Source: Tetmemena sp. SeJ-2015
Taxonomy: Eukaryota; Ciliophora; Spirotrichea; Sporadotrichida; Oxytrichidae
Length of the DNA: 64,000 bases
Direction of reading: 5' to 3'
Assembly: GCA_027382625.1 (NCBI GenBank)
Contig: JAJKFJ010020804.1
Coordinates: 1 to 64,000 of the forward strand
The notes below the pieces were generated by a model, which was not told the DNA's origin, did not search any database, and saw only the letters and a list, made by a program, of their open reading frames with translations. Both the position numbers and the translations under genes were made by a program. Shown piece by piece: positions 12,080-24,390 of this stretch (its first letter is position 1; every line of letters begins with the position of its first letter).

Positions 12080-13110
12080 TAATTTACATTGCTTTATCTT
12101 AATGGACATAAGTAAAATATTTCTTTGCTTTAGCATCCATTAAAGAGCATAAGCTCTCTTTTTGATACTTTCATCATTCACTTCAGAGGCAAATTAACCA
12201 CATAAAAAATCAATAGTCATTTGCTTTATACAAACGATACTTATCTTTTTCAAAGATTCTTGATTAATTCATATAATCCAAATAACCTGAAGAATATATA
12301 GAGAAACATTTTTTGGCTAGACTATAACTAAGCAGTTTCTCCAGATCTTGAGCAATGAATGGAGATTAATCATTTTAGAGCTATTTATCAAATAGTTCTC
12401 AGGGTTTTCTTCATCTTAATATAAAGCACCCATAATTTTTAAAATCTAGCTTTAAACCTTTTTGCTGTTTCTTCAAAACAGAATTCCTGTAGAATGCCAA
12501 AGTTTAGTAGTTGTGAGATATAGGCTAATCATTTCAAAGATCCTTCTCTTCAAATGCGGCTTTTGAGTCTCTTATGCTTTCAATCTAAATCATTTTATGG
12601 AGGAAGGTTCCCATAGGCGCAGTTCACTCATCTTCTGTGATTCCACTTCTCACATATGCAAGAAGCTCCTACTTGCATTGGTGTCTCAAGCTTATCAATT
12701 AATAAATATGCAACTAAGGCATATTTCCATGTTGCTTCTGATAGCTTGGTTTATGAAAGTAGGTTCAGGATTTTTCTTAAAGTAGTGAAACTCCTCAAAT
12801 GGGAATATTCATAAATAATTTATAAGAAGTAAATTAAATCATAAAAATAATAATTTAATTTTAAGTTTATTTATTGAGGTCACGATATCTTTAGGAATCA
12901 ATAAATGATGGGAGATAAGATTTGCAACTACTGCCCCCTCTTTTTCAAAATATAAATAAAATTATAAGGCAAAGAATTAAATTTTATTGTCTCATGACAT
13001 TGAGAGATCTTCAATAAAACTGATCTAAAATGATTAGCTATTTTCGTATTAGGTCATAAAATAAAAAAGTTAAAGAGCATCTTCACCTGGTAATTAAAGC
13101 AATCCAGGGC
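12080..13110 (-). pseudogene. Family A remnant in unit 3, first
   Basis: On the minus strand the stretch 12,690-12,790 encodes YFKKNPEPTFINQAIRS. This aligns with LFLTNPKPTYIKQILRN of the best copy at 27.3 kb and ties the two branches of the family together. The C-terminal signature sits near 12,130 in degraded form. Several frame breaks make it a pseudogene. Confidence 0.55.
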
Positions 13111-14504
13111 AAATAAAGAGTGCCACATTTAGGTTATCGAGTTAGAAGAATTATTTCCTCATTAATTTAAGAATAGAAAGAGTAAAAAATTATCAAAAAA
13201 TGGCCTAAAAATAAAAAATATTTGCACTTTCATTAATTATTTTATTTGAAAATCGAAATTAACAAAATATTCCAAGGTCAGCTTTGGAGATAATTTAGGT
13301 GTAGTTATCTTATTTATCCTTAATTTTACTTATCAAAACTAAATTCAGATAAGTTTATTTTTATTGTAATTAGTTTAAGTGATCTTGGGAATTTAGCTTC
13401 ACTATTTGTTTAGAGAAAGATAACAAAAATTAACTAATCCAACAAACTAATTAGAAATCTTAATATCAAGTCGATGAATGTAATAAGAAATTAAGAATAT
13501 AAAATTCTTAATTAAGTGAGTGTGAAACTTATTAAATTATTTATGGCAATTTTATAAGAAATGGAGGAAATTTTTTAAATTATTGTAGAATCCTTATATT
13601 TAAATTAATTTGCATTTTTTTCTTGTTTTTAAATAAAATATATGTTGATTATAAATATTTATTTATTTTATATTGTAAAATCCTTTTTAAAAGTATGATT
13701 ATTTTGGATTTTTTATTATATTATTTTTATTTTATAAAATATACTGATTAGATATTAATCTTTACTTTTTTGTAAAATTTAAAATAAATAATTCTATATA
13801 TACAATAAGATAGTTCATTAAAATTATTTTATCATTAATTTTAGAACAAATAAATATCTCCTTATATAACATTTTTCCCCACATTGAAACTATTGATTAA
13901 AAATTAAGTGCAAATAAATTTGATTTATTGATTAAAATTGTGAGTCCTCTTTGTAAGAATTAGACGGCCTTGTATATTTAATCTGGTGATTGTGGCCTCA
14001 ACAGATCTTACTTATAACAGTAAAGGATTAATTGGTGGTTGGTTAAAATAATCAACAGTGAGATGCAGCATTATACTATTTTAAATCGCAGATTTATCAT
14101 CCGATCTGCAGAATTTTCAATTGCTTTACTAAAATTAATATGATATTCTACTTTAAACATATCCTTATTACCTCACTGTAGCATCGAGAAATGATGCGTT
14201 CAAAATCTTAAATGCCAAATATCGCGTCTTAAAAAACTTGTGTAACGATTACGTAATAATTATTTAAATTGAACACTTTTCAACTTCCGCTTATTGTTAC
14301 AATTTTAATTTAAATACAACTTTAATGTCTTCTTAATTAATTTTGCATCTATAATTTGAATCATAATAGGTTTCTTCTTAATTAGTCAGTAGGGGTGAAG
14401 AATTGATTAAATTGTTTCATAGGTATAAAATTAGTAGGTGCTGCTTTGATTGATTAGTCACAAACAGTTGAATGCTCACAATGTGAGGATGACTTTTAGT
14501 TTAC

Positions 14505-16920
14505 TCATTCTTGCTCATTTATTCGTCTTTGATAAGTTGGATAGAGCGTAATCGTTTAACAATTTGCAGTGCTTTCAAAATAAATGTAAAACTATCTTTG
14601 CTTCAGGAGCCACTCGAGAGCGTAATCTCTTTTATCTTTGTTAGTTTTTTTAACTCCAGAGAACAAATTAAAAACTCGTAGCAATGTTAAATAACTGAAT
14701 AAATAAATGGGGCTTGTTCGAATTCTCCTGGTTTTTAAAAATTCTTGATTGGTTAATATAACTAAATTTATTTTCGCAAAATGATGCTCCTAAATAGAAA
14801 AGAATAAAATATCATAGAATATATAGAAATGAAAATACTATTTTGCTAAGCAATAATTAGACAGTCCCTCCAGATCTAGAGACCTAGGAAGTTTTTCAAT
14901 GTTGTAATAAAAAAATATACATGTTCATATGTTCATGTCATTTAATTTGAATGAGAGTAGAGAAGTCTTATTAGAAGAGTTGATAAAAAAGTTCTCATGC
15001 ACCTCCACATCTATAAACAATATAAAAATCTATTTTGATAAATCTAGCTACTGATCCTTGAGTTGCTCCTTGAAAACAGAGTTCCTGAAGTACCTCAGTG
15101 TGTAATAGTAGATCTGAGATTTCTCCTTAGCAGGAACTGATTAATCATCAGCAACAATTGATTTCCCCTAGCTTTCAATCTAAAGTAGATAGTGGAGGAA
15201 AGTTTCCTTAGGGGCCTTAAAAAGCCCACCTGAGGCTCCGCTACTTTCGTATGCAAGCAGCTCTTTCTTGCAATGATCCTTCAAGCTTCTCCATTTATAA
15301 AATATGCAAGCAACATAGCATATCAACTTCTGATCGCTTGTTTGATGAAAGTGGGCCTAGGATTTTTCTCAAAGTAGCGAAGTTCCTCCCCCTTGAATAT
15401 TCAGAATATTTTTTGATCACTATCATTAAAAATCTTATCATATAGAAGTTAACTTTAAAATTTTAAGTTTGCTTAGATTTATTTGACGAAGTGCTCTGGA
15501 ATCTTTAAATGATGGGAATAAAAGATATGCCCCTTAGGCCCAGCTTTTCATTATATAGTTGTATGAATATTATATGAAAGTGTTGATTTCTTGTCTCTTG
15601 ACTTTGAGAGAGCTGAGAGGATTTAGAATCTGGATTCATCAAGCTGTTCTCATATTTATTCCATTCAATAAGAAGAAATGAAATTGAAGGGCGTCTAAAT
15701 CTGGAATTTAGTAAGTGTTTTCCCCTTCTTAGTTTTCCATTTATCAGTGATTCTCATCTTCTACTCTTCCTCAGCAGTAATAAATAAACTTAAAGACAGG
15801 GATGAGCTCAGTCTTAGATTCTCTATTTTCCTCTGTATTAGCTCTCTGTCTTTTCCCACGACCAAGTTTCTTTTGAGTTGAGTTATTTAAAATAGCAGCT
15901 GCCTCCTCTCGCTCTTCAATAAACTGATTATAAATTTCTACATCCAAATTTTCAATTGAAAGAAAGTCATAGGCCTCAGCTTTTTAAAACTCTATAGCTT
16001 TGAGATTTTTTTGAATGCTCTTGAGTTTTCTCTTGCACAACTTCACTTCTTTCTTCCCCTAAGTAACTTACTTCAAATTTAAATCTTTCATTAAAATATT
16101 AAAATGAGCATCACCTTTATTTTGTCTAACTTACTTAGTGAGTTATAATATTTTTTCTCTATTCATTGAGATAAAATTTTTTTTTAAATGAGTTGGATGT
16201 ATATATTTAGAAAAGATTTATCTTGCACAAAATTATTCAAGACCTCTTCATTTTCAAAGAGTTGTAATTTAAATTATGGAGATAATTTTTATATTTTGCA
16301 TCGGCTAAAAAGTACTTTTATTGGGGGCTTCTAGGAGCGATAAAATTTTGATTTTGTGTCTGCTGATTAAAAGAACATAAATTATAGTATAAATCTTTTT
16401 CTCTCTTTCACTTATAATTTAAGATTAATGAAAGGGAGAGTTGGATTATTTGTATTTATTAATTTTATTTTCTCTGGGGGTTGAAAACTTAATCATCATA
16501 AAAATAATAGGACCACTATTTTAAATTAATATACTTCTTCATAATCATCATCGTGGTTCGCCTGAATAAGCCACTCTTAGAAAGTTAATTCCCCTCTATC
16601 AGTCATTTGAGGTTTAAAGGCCGCTTCTCTCTCAGTGCGCTGAAAATTCTGCGGGAAACTTTCTTCATTATTGTTCCCCGAACATCTTTAAAAATTAAAA
16701 AAAAAATTATTTATAGATGACCCATTCTAAACTGAATTTATTTAATAAAACAGAGGAAAGAAGTTTCATGACCAATATTTGAATTTCAGAAGGGAGGGCT
16801 TATTAAATTATGAGCGTGTGAGTTAGCAAAATTAGACCTCTAGAGGGAGCGTTCTTCAATAATGACGTGCAGATCAGGGAACGAACAAGGAAGAATGAGA
16901 TTTTATTTTTATGCAAAATT
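14505..16920 (-). pseudogene. Family A gene, longest copy of the first branch
   Basis: This copy gives the fullest view of the first branch. From N to C on the minus strand it shows: a block at 16,800-16,920; NFQRTEREAAFKPQMTDRG (16,560-16,650); an acidic/basic segment with NQFIEEREEAAAIL and KLGRGKRQRANTEEN (15,780-16,000); SLKDHCKKELLAYE (15,190-15,300); a long frame through 14,930-15,370; and the signature KRDYALEWLLKQ ending in TGA at 14,505-14,507. Two in-frame TGAs near 15,740-15,780 and frame changes between blocks mean it is broken, or that it carries introns or eliminated segments I could not place. Family function is unknown. Confidence 0.55.
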
Positions 16921-17430
16921 TGCTTGCAAGTTTTATTATGTCGGATCCCAATTTAACAAAAATAAAAATTAGATAAAAGATAAATGATATAATTAATACA
17001 TACATATTTTAAGTGATAAATTTTAAGGAAAATGACCCAAAGTAAAAATAAAAAGTATTGGATGGGAAGATTTAGAGCTATTACATATTTTGTTGTCGCA
17101 TCATCATCATCTCTGCGTTAAGATGAATTTGATCATTAGATCGACTGATTTCCTCCTCCCTTATATTTTCACTCAAGAAATCCTCTTTTGGAAAATCTAA
17201 AAGATAATAAATGCTACTACATATTTCATTGAATATTTTAGCAAGTGTGAATTATATTTGACAGTATTTTTATTTTACATTTGTCAATTAATGATATCTA
17301 TTTTATATCTAGGGCTTGGTTTGAATTGCTCAGATAAATTTCAATAGGAAGAGAAATCTATTGAGTTATGGGGGTTTTTTGCTGTATTTAAGCGTTGAGG
17401 AGCTGATCGAAAGAGCTCTGTTCACCCAAG

Positions 17431-18240
17431 AATGGATCCATGGCTATAAATTAGAGATTGGTGGAGCTACTTCTAATAAAAGTTACAGACACAAATATTA
17501 TTCTATTCGCAACTAAATTAGAATAAACAATATTTTTAGTTAGGTGACAAAAGGCACTTTCATCAAAAGAAAAGAGAGTGAGATTAATTCTAAAAATTAC
17601 TTTTTTATGAGCCAAATTGTTTAATTCTTCATTTACGTTCAATTAAATTGAGATTTGATTTCTATCCTTTGTTAAAAGCTATGATTCATAGATCTCAAAC
17701 CAGAGAATTTTGAGGGAGCATCTGGACTTAAAATGGTGATTAAAAAGTTTTAGCTTGCTCATTCCTGAGAGTAGTTGAACTTCTTTGCAAAGAGTGGCTT
17801 AAATATTTTCTTATTCTATCATGGATTTATCAAGGTTGTTCATGTTTTAATTTCAATCTAAAATAATAAACAATTTTACTTCACTTAATTAGGGTAAATT
17901 AAATCATTTTTGCATCTCTCCCTCTATAATCTAGAATTGATTACTCTAAGAAGCAATAAGCATTTTAATTTGCGTGTGAAGAAGATAGATAAGATAAATA
18001 GAAGGTTGTTAGTTTGACTCAGATAGATAATTCTCGTTAACTCTTATATATATAACTTCTTATTAATGCGAGATATTACTGAAAGATTCTAAATTTTTTT
18101 AAGAAGGAGAATTAAAAATTATTGAGATTTGAACTGCCGCTCTAAAGAAGCAAGTGAGATGATGTCATAAACCATATCACGTGCGTAGTTGGGCGGTCAT
18201 TTATTTTAAGTTGTATAAGTTATATATTGAAGGAGGGAGA
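17431..18240. other. No supported gene
   Basis: AT-rich DNA with a 63-codon minus-strand frame (17,451-17,642) that has no visible relative in the window. I see no other structure. Confidence 0.4.
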
Positions 18241-18527
18241 GTGCTTAATCTCTCGAGATCAAAGGGAGCTCATTAGTTAGCAAATAAAAGTACCTCTAAA
18301 ATGTAATCAAAATTAAATATAGCATTAGAAGTCTATGAAATTCAATGACCTCTAAGGATTCTCCTTTTTGTTTTTCAGAGTATTGGCATAATCAAACTCT
18401 GTTCTAAAATAGTTTAATCTATATCTTTAAAAAAACAAAACATGATATCATGATTCAATAAATAAAAACTATTCAATCGTTTCTTTTATCCAAGAAAGAC
18501 TATTTTATTAAAAATCTAAATAATTAA

Positions 18528-19226
18528 TCATTTTAGAATTAATTACTGAGATTAATTTAAATTTTTCTTATACTATTCTCTTTCCATCTTATTATTTAGT
18601 TGAAATAGTATTTCTTGTTCAAATAGAGTGAAAGCTTACACCCAATCAGAATTAAGGAAGAGCAATTAAATGTTTTAAAAAAGCTGTTGGACATGCCTGA
18701 CTTAAAAACTTGAGCTCTTAATGCAGGCGATTGCCTTAAGAGTCTCTCTCATTCTGCTTTAAATTGCTTTATAAATAGCTTCATTAAAAAAGAAACTAAA
18801 GAAAAAAAGAATAATAATACTTTACGAAATATTTGTATAATTTATATATTCAGTTTTTTTATTATTTTTTTCATGCTTTTTAATTTGAAAAATGCTTGGA
18901 AATAGACTTCTGTCGAAATTTTAAGTTTGCTTTATGCAAGCTTCAAAGAATTCCTGGTCTTAAGGCTATTTATAAAGCCTTAGATATAGGGGTGAGTGCC
19001 TTTTTTGAATTTCTTGAAAGTGTCTCTGAAAAACATAAGGCACATTCTCATCACTGACTTTAAACTCAAAGAATTTATTTTATAGAAAGTTATTATATTT
19101 TATACTTAATGCGCTCTCTAGGAGGCTCAGTGATTCCTGCCGGCAAGGAATACGTCTTTAGTAATATCTTAAACTTAAAATTCTATCATGAAATACATTT
19201 ATTAATATAGGTTTAATATTATTAAA
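18528..19226 (-). CDS. Family B open frame, copy 1 (5' end not found)
   Basis: With TAA/TAG as Gln, a single minus-strand frame of 232 codons runs from after a TGA at 19,227-19,229 to a TGA at 18,528-18,530. It encodes a soluble-looking protein with segments such as LSLLESALSIKYNNF, FKVSDENVPYVFQRHFQEI and, near the end, DWVQAFTLFEQEILFQL. A diverged copy at 41.6-42.4 kb supports it being real coding sequence. No methionine lies near the start, so the 5' end is missing or sits in another exon or segment. No domain was recognised. The flanks (from 18,250) are also duplicated at 40.85 kb. Confidence 0.55.
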
Positions 19227-19229
19227 TCA

Positions 19230-20048
19230 TTAATGATAGATTGACTTACTTTAAAATACAAATTTTATAAGGGTAGAATCCACAGTAAATTAATTGATAA
19301 TTTTAATTTATACTTAAATAAAATTCAAAAACATGGATGAAAGAAAAAAGTCTATAGCCAGTTAGATCTAATTATTACCCCAAATATTCTAAAATGTGGT
19401 TGAAGAAAACTAAAGTAACAAGGTATTATTCTTTTTAATCTATAATTACGATTCTTTTTATATTTAGCTCAGATTTTGATATAAAAAAGCGATTTTCATT
19501 GACTAATATTGAGATTTATACATGTATACATCGAGTGAAGCCCATAAATGACTCCTTAGATCTAATAGTAGTGAATTTAAAATTCATGGCCATAAAGCAA
19601 ATATAATGAATAGCTGTAACCATTTATGAGGGTAAATTTTAACAAAAAATAATACACAATTTTGAAATAAATATGTTCGTTCAGAATTGGAGATACAGAG
19701 GCAAAAGATTTCGAGGAACTATTATGAAAGCATTTTTAAGAGAAACCTAATACAAATTATTAAAACACTTAGCAGAAGTTAATCAAAAATATTTAGTAGT
19801 AATAAACTTCATTATAAGCAAGAACTTTGTAATTGAAAATGCCGATTTACTATTCATATTCAACCCATATTATTTATTATTATTTATTACTTGCATAAAT
19901 TAATACCCAAAATTGATAAATTATATTTGGTTAAAGTTTATTTTTTCCTGGTCCCTTGCTTGAATTTTATTTCCCTCTTTTTGCAGGTGCGGGTTTTAAA
20001 TTATTTATTGTTTCTATTGACAAAAAAAGTATTTAAAAGTTTTTGAAA
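19230..20048. other. No supported gene
   Basis: AT-rich spacer. No frame longer than background in either the standard or the ciliate code was followed, and no repeat partner was seen. Confidence 0.4.
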
Positions 20049-20249
20049 GATGTCTTGAAAGTAATCCTCTAATTGCAGTTCCTAATAGGTGATAACAACA
20101 GAGTTAGTCCCATCGGTTGTACGAATCATATATAATAATTTAAGAAGGGTCTCCTACTGTTTGAGCTAAAAAATATTTGCTCTTTTATTTTTAGCTGTTT
20201 CACCGATTAGGAATTGCAGTTAGATGAGATTTCTTACTTGCAGAACATC
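20049..20249. repeat. Imperfect foldback of about 200 bp
   Basis: The left arm (20,049-20,092) contains CTAATTGCAGTTCCTAATAG, and the right arm (20,200-20,249) carries its inverted counterpart with few mismatches plus small gaps. About 107 bp lie between them. It could be a worn miniature element or a hairpin-forming sequence. No target duplication could be defined. Confidence 0.55.
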
Positions 20250-22960
20250 ATCTTCTCATTTTTGTTAAGATATTGATCTAAAATCAAATTAGTGTAGGAT
20301 GCATCAATTAAATTTAAGAAGTGCTCGCCAATTAAGCAAAAAACTTTATTTAAGGTCTCTTAACTCAAATAGAGAAAGACAGACAGAATGAGAGGTAGTT
20401 GAATCTGTTTCAAACTAACCCTTCTTAATTAAAATATATTTTGGCCACTTACCTTAATTATAGCTGGCTAGAAATTGATAATCGAATTAAATCAATCTAG
20501 AATCATGAATGTTGATAATCTAAAATAAAGTAAGTTTATTTCTCAGATGCTTATCTAAGGTGATTATTTAACAAAATCTGTGGATCATATTAAAAATTTA
20601 ATTTAAGTTAATTTCATTGGATATAATTTTCAGATTGGGTTCGCCAATGTAATAAATAAATATGGCTGTTTTGTTATTTTCTTTTTGCCTTTTATTTTTC
20701 AAATTATGCTTTAAATACATTCAGTTATAATAGGGGGTCAGAAATTCCAGTTGTGATTAGTAGGCTGAGGACAATAGGGGAATTGACTTATTGTATAAAT
20801 ATATAATGGATAATCTATAACTTGTGTCGCACTGATTGCCTCCGTTCATTTAATGAAAAAAGAAATATTAATGCATCTAGCATCAACAAACTGTGAAAAT
20901 TCTTAGTTTTCATTCACGCGAAGAATCTGATCTTGCCAACAGTCAAATTAGTTTTGATTCCACTAAGTATTTTGAAAATCGTACATGAGCGATGCTTGTG
21001 AGTAGTCGTCCTAAAAGTTTAGGCTCTCTTATTGCATATTTAATTTAATTTTGTAACTATTACTAAGAATGGATTCTTTTAAAACGGGATATTTTAAACA
21101 ATCAAACTACTTTATCTGCGTTACTTCTTATTAATAAGGCATTAAAATCAATTTTAAAATTAACAAAATTTTCACGCACATATTTAGAATAAAAGAAGAG
21201 AATAAAATCAAAATTGAGGAGAACATACATTCAAAGTTCTAAAACAAGGAGTAAAATAAAAATCTCTAAAGAAATGAGATAATTTGTAGTTGTAATATAA
21301 TTTCTTTTCCTTTTCATTTGTCATCCATAAAAGCAGCTATAAAAATGGAAAATCAAAATAAATAGGAAATTTTTTTCCTGAAATATATAGAATAAAGAAA
21401 AAGGTTTACCCACTGAACTAGGCTGAGAGAATTAAAGCTTTCAGATGATTTAGGCAATTTCATTATTTAATTTTTAAGAAAATATGGTGAGGAGGAAATT
21501 CCCCGATTCCTGTAAATTGGACTTTGAATCCTCGTTCATCCATATATTTAGGATATTTTTTTAGACAGTCGATGTGGACTCCTATGCATGCTGTTAGCCT
21601 TCGCCTTAAAAAATAAGTGCCTATAAAATGTAAAGTAAATTATAGGATCAAGTCTGATTTCTACTCTAAGAATAATTATCTTAGTTGACTTAATAAAAGT
21701 ATTTTAATTTTTAAAAAACTGTATAGGCCTTTTAAGTAGTCTTTGACAACGATGCGCTAATTCTTTTCTCCAATATAATTTAATAATAAAATTTTTCTTG
21801 CTTAAATGATTAATTTATACCCTCCCATAAAATGGGCTTAAAGAAAATAAGTTGTTGAAATTAAGGACATTCCATCAAATGGGTAAAAAGACTCTAGATT
21901 CTTAAGAGAGAACTCATTTATTCCATTCTAATTTATATATTAAATCATTATCAAATAACACTAAGCTTTTTTAAATTTGAGACTTAATTTATGGTTGAGT
22001 AATTAAAACTAAATTAGTTTTTAAAAAATCTATAATAAAATACTGACTATTTAAATTCATATTTATTAAACGTAAGAATTCCTCCGCAAATTATAGAATG
22101 TATATTGATCAATTAAGTTTTTTAAAAAAGTATAATTGGAGAAGGTCTTTATCAAATAGTATTTGAAATGCAACAAATTATATACCCCTCATAATTATTA
22201 TAAAACATTTGAGTGAGAGAGAGAGAGTATTGTAAGGTATTATATAATTTAAAGGAGGGACAAATTATATATTCCCTTTTATAATAAGAAAATAAATACA
22301 CTTGCTTTTAAAAACTTGCACACAAAATAAGTTCTAATGCAAGAAAAGAATCCCTAATTTATTCAAAGCAATTTTTTTTGCTGAAACTTAATAGATCCTT
22401 ATTTATATTAGGTTTTGAGATAAGTATTTTAAATTTTAAGAGATAAATAATATTAGGTAGCAGCTTTTGCTCTATCTAAATAAGACTCAGACACACCTGT
22501 TAATGAAAAGTCTGTGAGACATGTGTAGAAAAAACAAAAGCTGCGAGTTATGATTTCTACCAAAGTGAGTTTTAAGTCACTATAGCTAAAATTTTAAAAG
22601 GTAAAAGTTTTACTGTAAAGAATAATATTTAACTTCGTTTATTAGCTATTATTACAAGAGCCATTTTGGAGCTATTTAAAACCTAAAATTATTTATTCTC
22701 TTTTTTTGAGGTGGCTCTAATTTCAGAGTTATAAGTCATTCTAGTTACCTAAAGAGGATATCAAAGTGAATAATGATTACTTCTCGATTCCAAGTGAGCT
22801 GATGATTGATATTAGTTTATTATCTTTCAATTTCGATTTAGACAGCCAAAATGATAAAATAAAATTTTTATCTATTTATTAATCTTTTCTTTACTTTGAT
22901 ATTTAAATATATTGGTCAGATTAAATGTTCTCATTGATCAATAAACATTAAATAAAAGAG
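20250..22960. other. No supported gene
   Basis: About 2.7 kb of AT-rich DNA with short GA runs (about 22,212-22,228). I found no coding frame with a relative in the window and no inverted or tandem repeat worth reporting. Confidence 0.4.
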
Positions 22961-22979
22961 AACAATAAATACACTCTAC

Positions 22980-24390
22980 AAATTTACATTAGTGGATGAG
23001 CCACTAAAGTGCGAACTCTCTCTTTTCGTCGTTTTCATCCTTCTTGCCCTTTTGCAAATGAGCCTTTAAAAAATTAACTGCTTAGTGTTGGGCGCTTTTA
23101 TGAGAGCTATATCTTTGTAGTAGAGGATGCAGTCTCTGAAATACTGCTTTCTCAGGAAATTAAAATAAGAAGACGCTCAATTTAATAATACCACATATGA
23201 CAAGTATATATACTTTGCCAGAATAAAATATTTCTTATTAAATGGCTGAAGGTCAGTGAAGTTTGCTGCCATCGCAAACAGATCCTCTTCTATCTCGGTC
23301 GAGTAATCTTCTCTCTTTGCAGCTACAAACTTCCTGAGTACAGATCGCTCGAAAGTTTCACAAATTCTCTAGATTTCCACCTGAGTTTAACCCTAGGTTG
23401 AAGGAACTTTCCCTGTCAGAAGCTAGTCCAAGAATGACATTCTTTACACGAAAGAACTCTTAGTTATTTTTTAAGTCGCTTTCTTGTCTCTCCTCTTAGT
23501 GAATTGTTTTTGAACCCTTAGGCTGAGATAGTATTTCTCCCAGGCCTTTATATTTCTGATGATTTGCTTGATGAAGGTTGGCTTTGGTTTTGAGAGTAGC
23601 ACAGGGTGCGACAAAAATACCAACAAACTAATTATATCTCATCTTCATATTTAAAAGTGCGATTTAAGTTATTAACCTTCGAAGATGTACTCTTTGCTGA
23701 AACCAAGGTAGGTTTCGTAGAAGATTATTGGCTTTCTGCCGACACATCTCAAAACATTAAATTTTCATTAATTCTTCAATCAAGTTTTTAGGCTTGCTAA
23801 AAGTACGACTGCCGTCCTAGCTAGGACTCTAGGCGCTTTAAAATGTAATCTCTAAAATATTTTAACCCACTTTTAGAGTCAGGAATAGTTTCTTCTCCTA
23901 GTGTCGGGAATAAGTCTAAGGTTCTTTGATATTGGTACTGCTCTAGTCGCTCTTTCATTCTCTTAAACTCTATTTCAAGTAATTTTTCTTTACGTGTTTT
24001 ATCAATTTTGATCGATGATATATTTCATTGAAATAGCAAATACCATTAAAATGCCTTTTGAATATATTTAAATGAGAGTGATGGCACAGCTAGTTAGTAT
24101 TCTTTAATTTAGCAGAATTTAAATTATTAAACTCACTGTAGGGAGCTTAAGAAGAGGAGGCTTATTCATATTCCCTCGGGTAGTCGTTCTCAATTGTCAT
24201 CCATCCAATTTAGAGCTCAGTAGATTAACGAGAGGCAAAGTTGGAGCACAAGAAGTGATTGGGGCTCATTTAATTGAAGTCGCTTTCTATTTCTGAGGAA
24301 GGATAGTCTCGAAAATGATAGTTAAGACTTTGAGCCGCTGCCACATATTTTAAAGCCGATAATTAAAAATCACATCTGAGGGGTAAGAGA
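22980..24390 (-). pseudogene. Family A gene, second branch, copy at 23 kb
   Basis: In ciliate code the minus strand encodes, in order: LQNMWQRLKVLTIIFETIL (24,300s); RMKERLEQYQYQRTLDLF (23,900s); GRKPIIFYETYLGFSKEYIF (23,700s); KPTFIKQIIRNIKAWEKYYL (23,540s); EEDLFAMAANFTDLQPF (23,250s); and after a GT-AG intron at about 23,170-23,208 the C-terminal block with AQHQAVNFLKAHLQKGKKD and KREFALQWLIHQ. The intron position matches the 26.9 kb copy. Two close TGAs near 23,637-23,642 interrupt the frame, so this copy is probably dead unless another intron covers them. It lies in the same orientation as the intact copy. Confidence 0.65.

Larger units (their letters stand above)
11267..17430. repeat. 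Tandem unit 3 of the germline repeat
   Basis: Third and most diverged copy. The landmarks at about 11,493 and 17,393 are 5.9 kb apart, against 3.7 kb in unit 2. The extra length comes from an additional family A remnant (12.1-13.1 kb) and an AT-rich spacer. Beyond 17.43 kb the repeat is no longer recognisable. Confidence 0.7.

Noticed and set aside
17370..17380. GGGGGTTTTTT, resembling a hypotrich telomere repeat unit
   Set aside because: A single unit, and the aligned positions in units 1 and 2 read GGAGGTATTAAG-like sequence, so it arose by drift and is not a telomere or TBE end.
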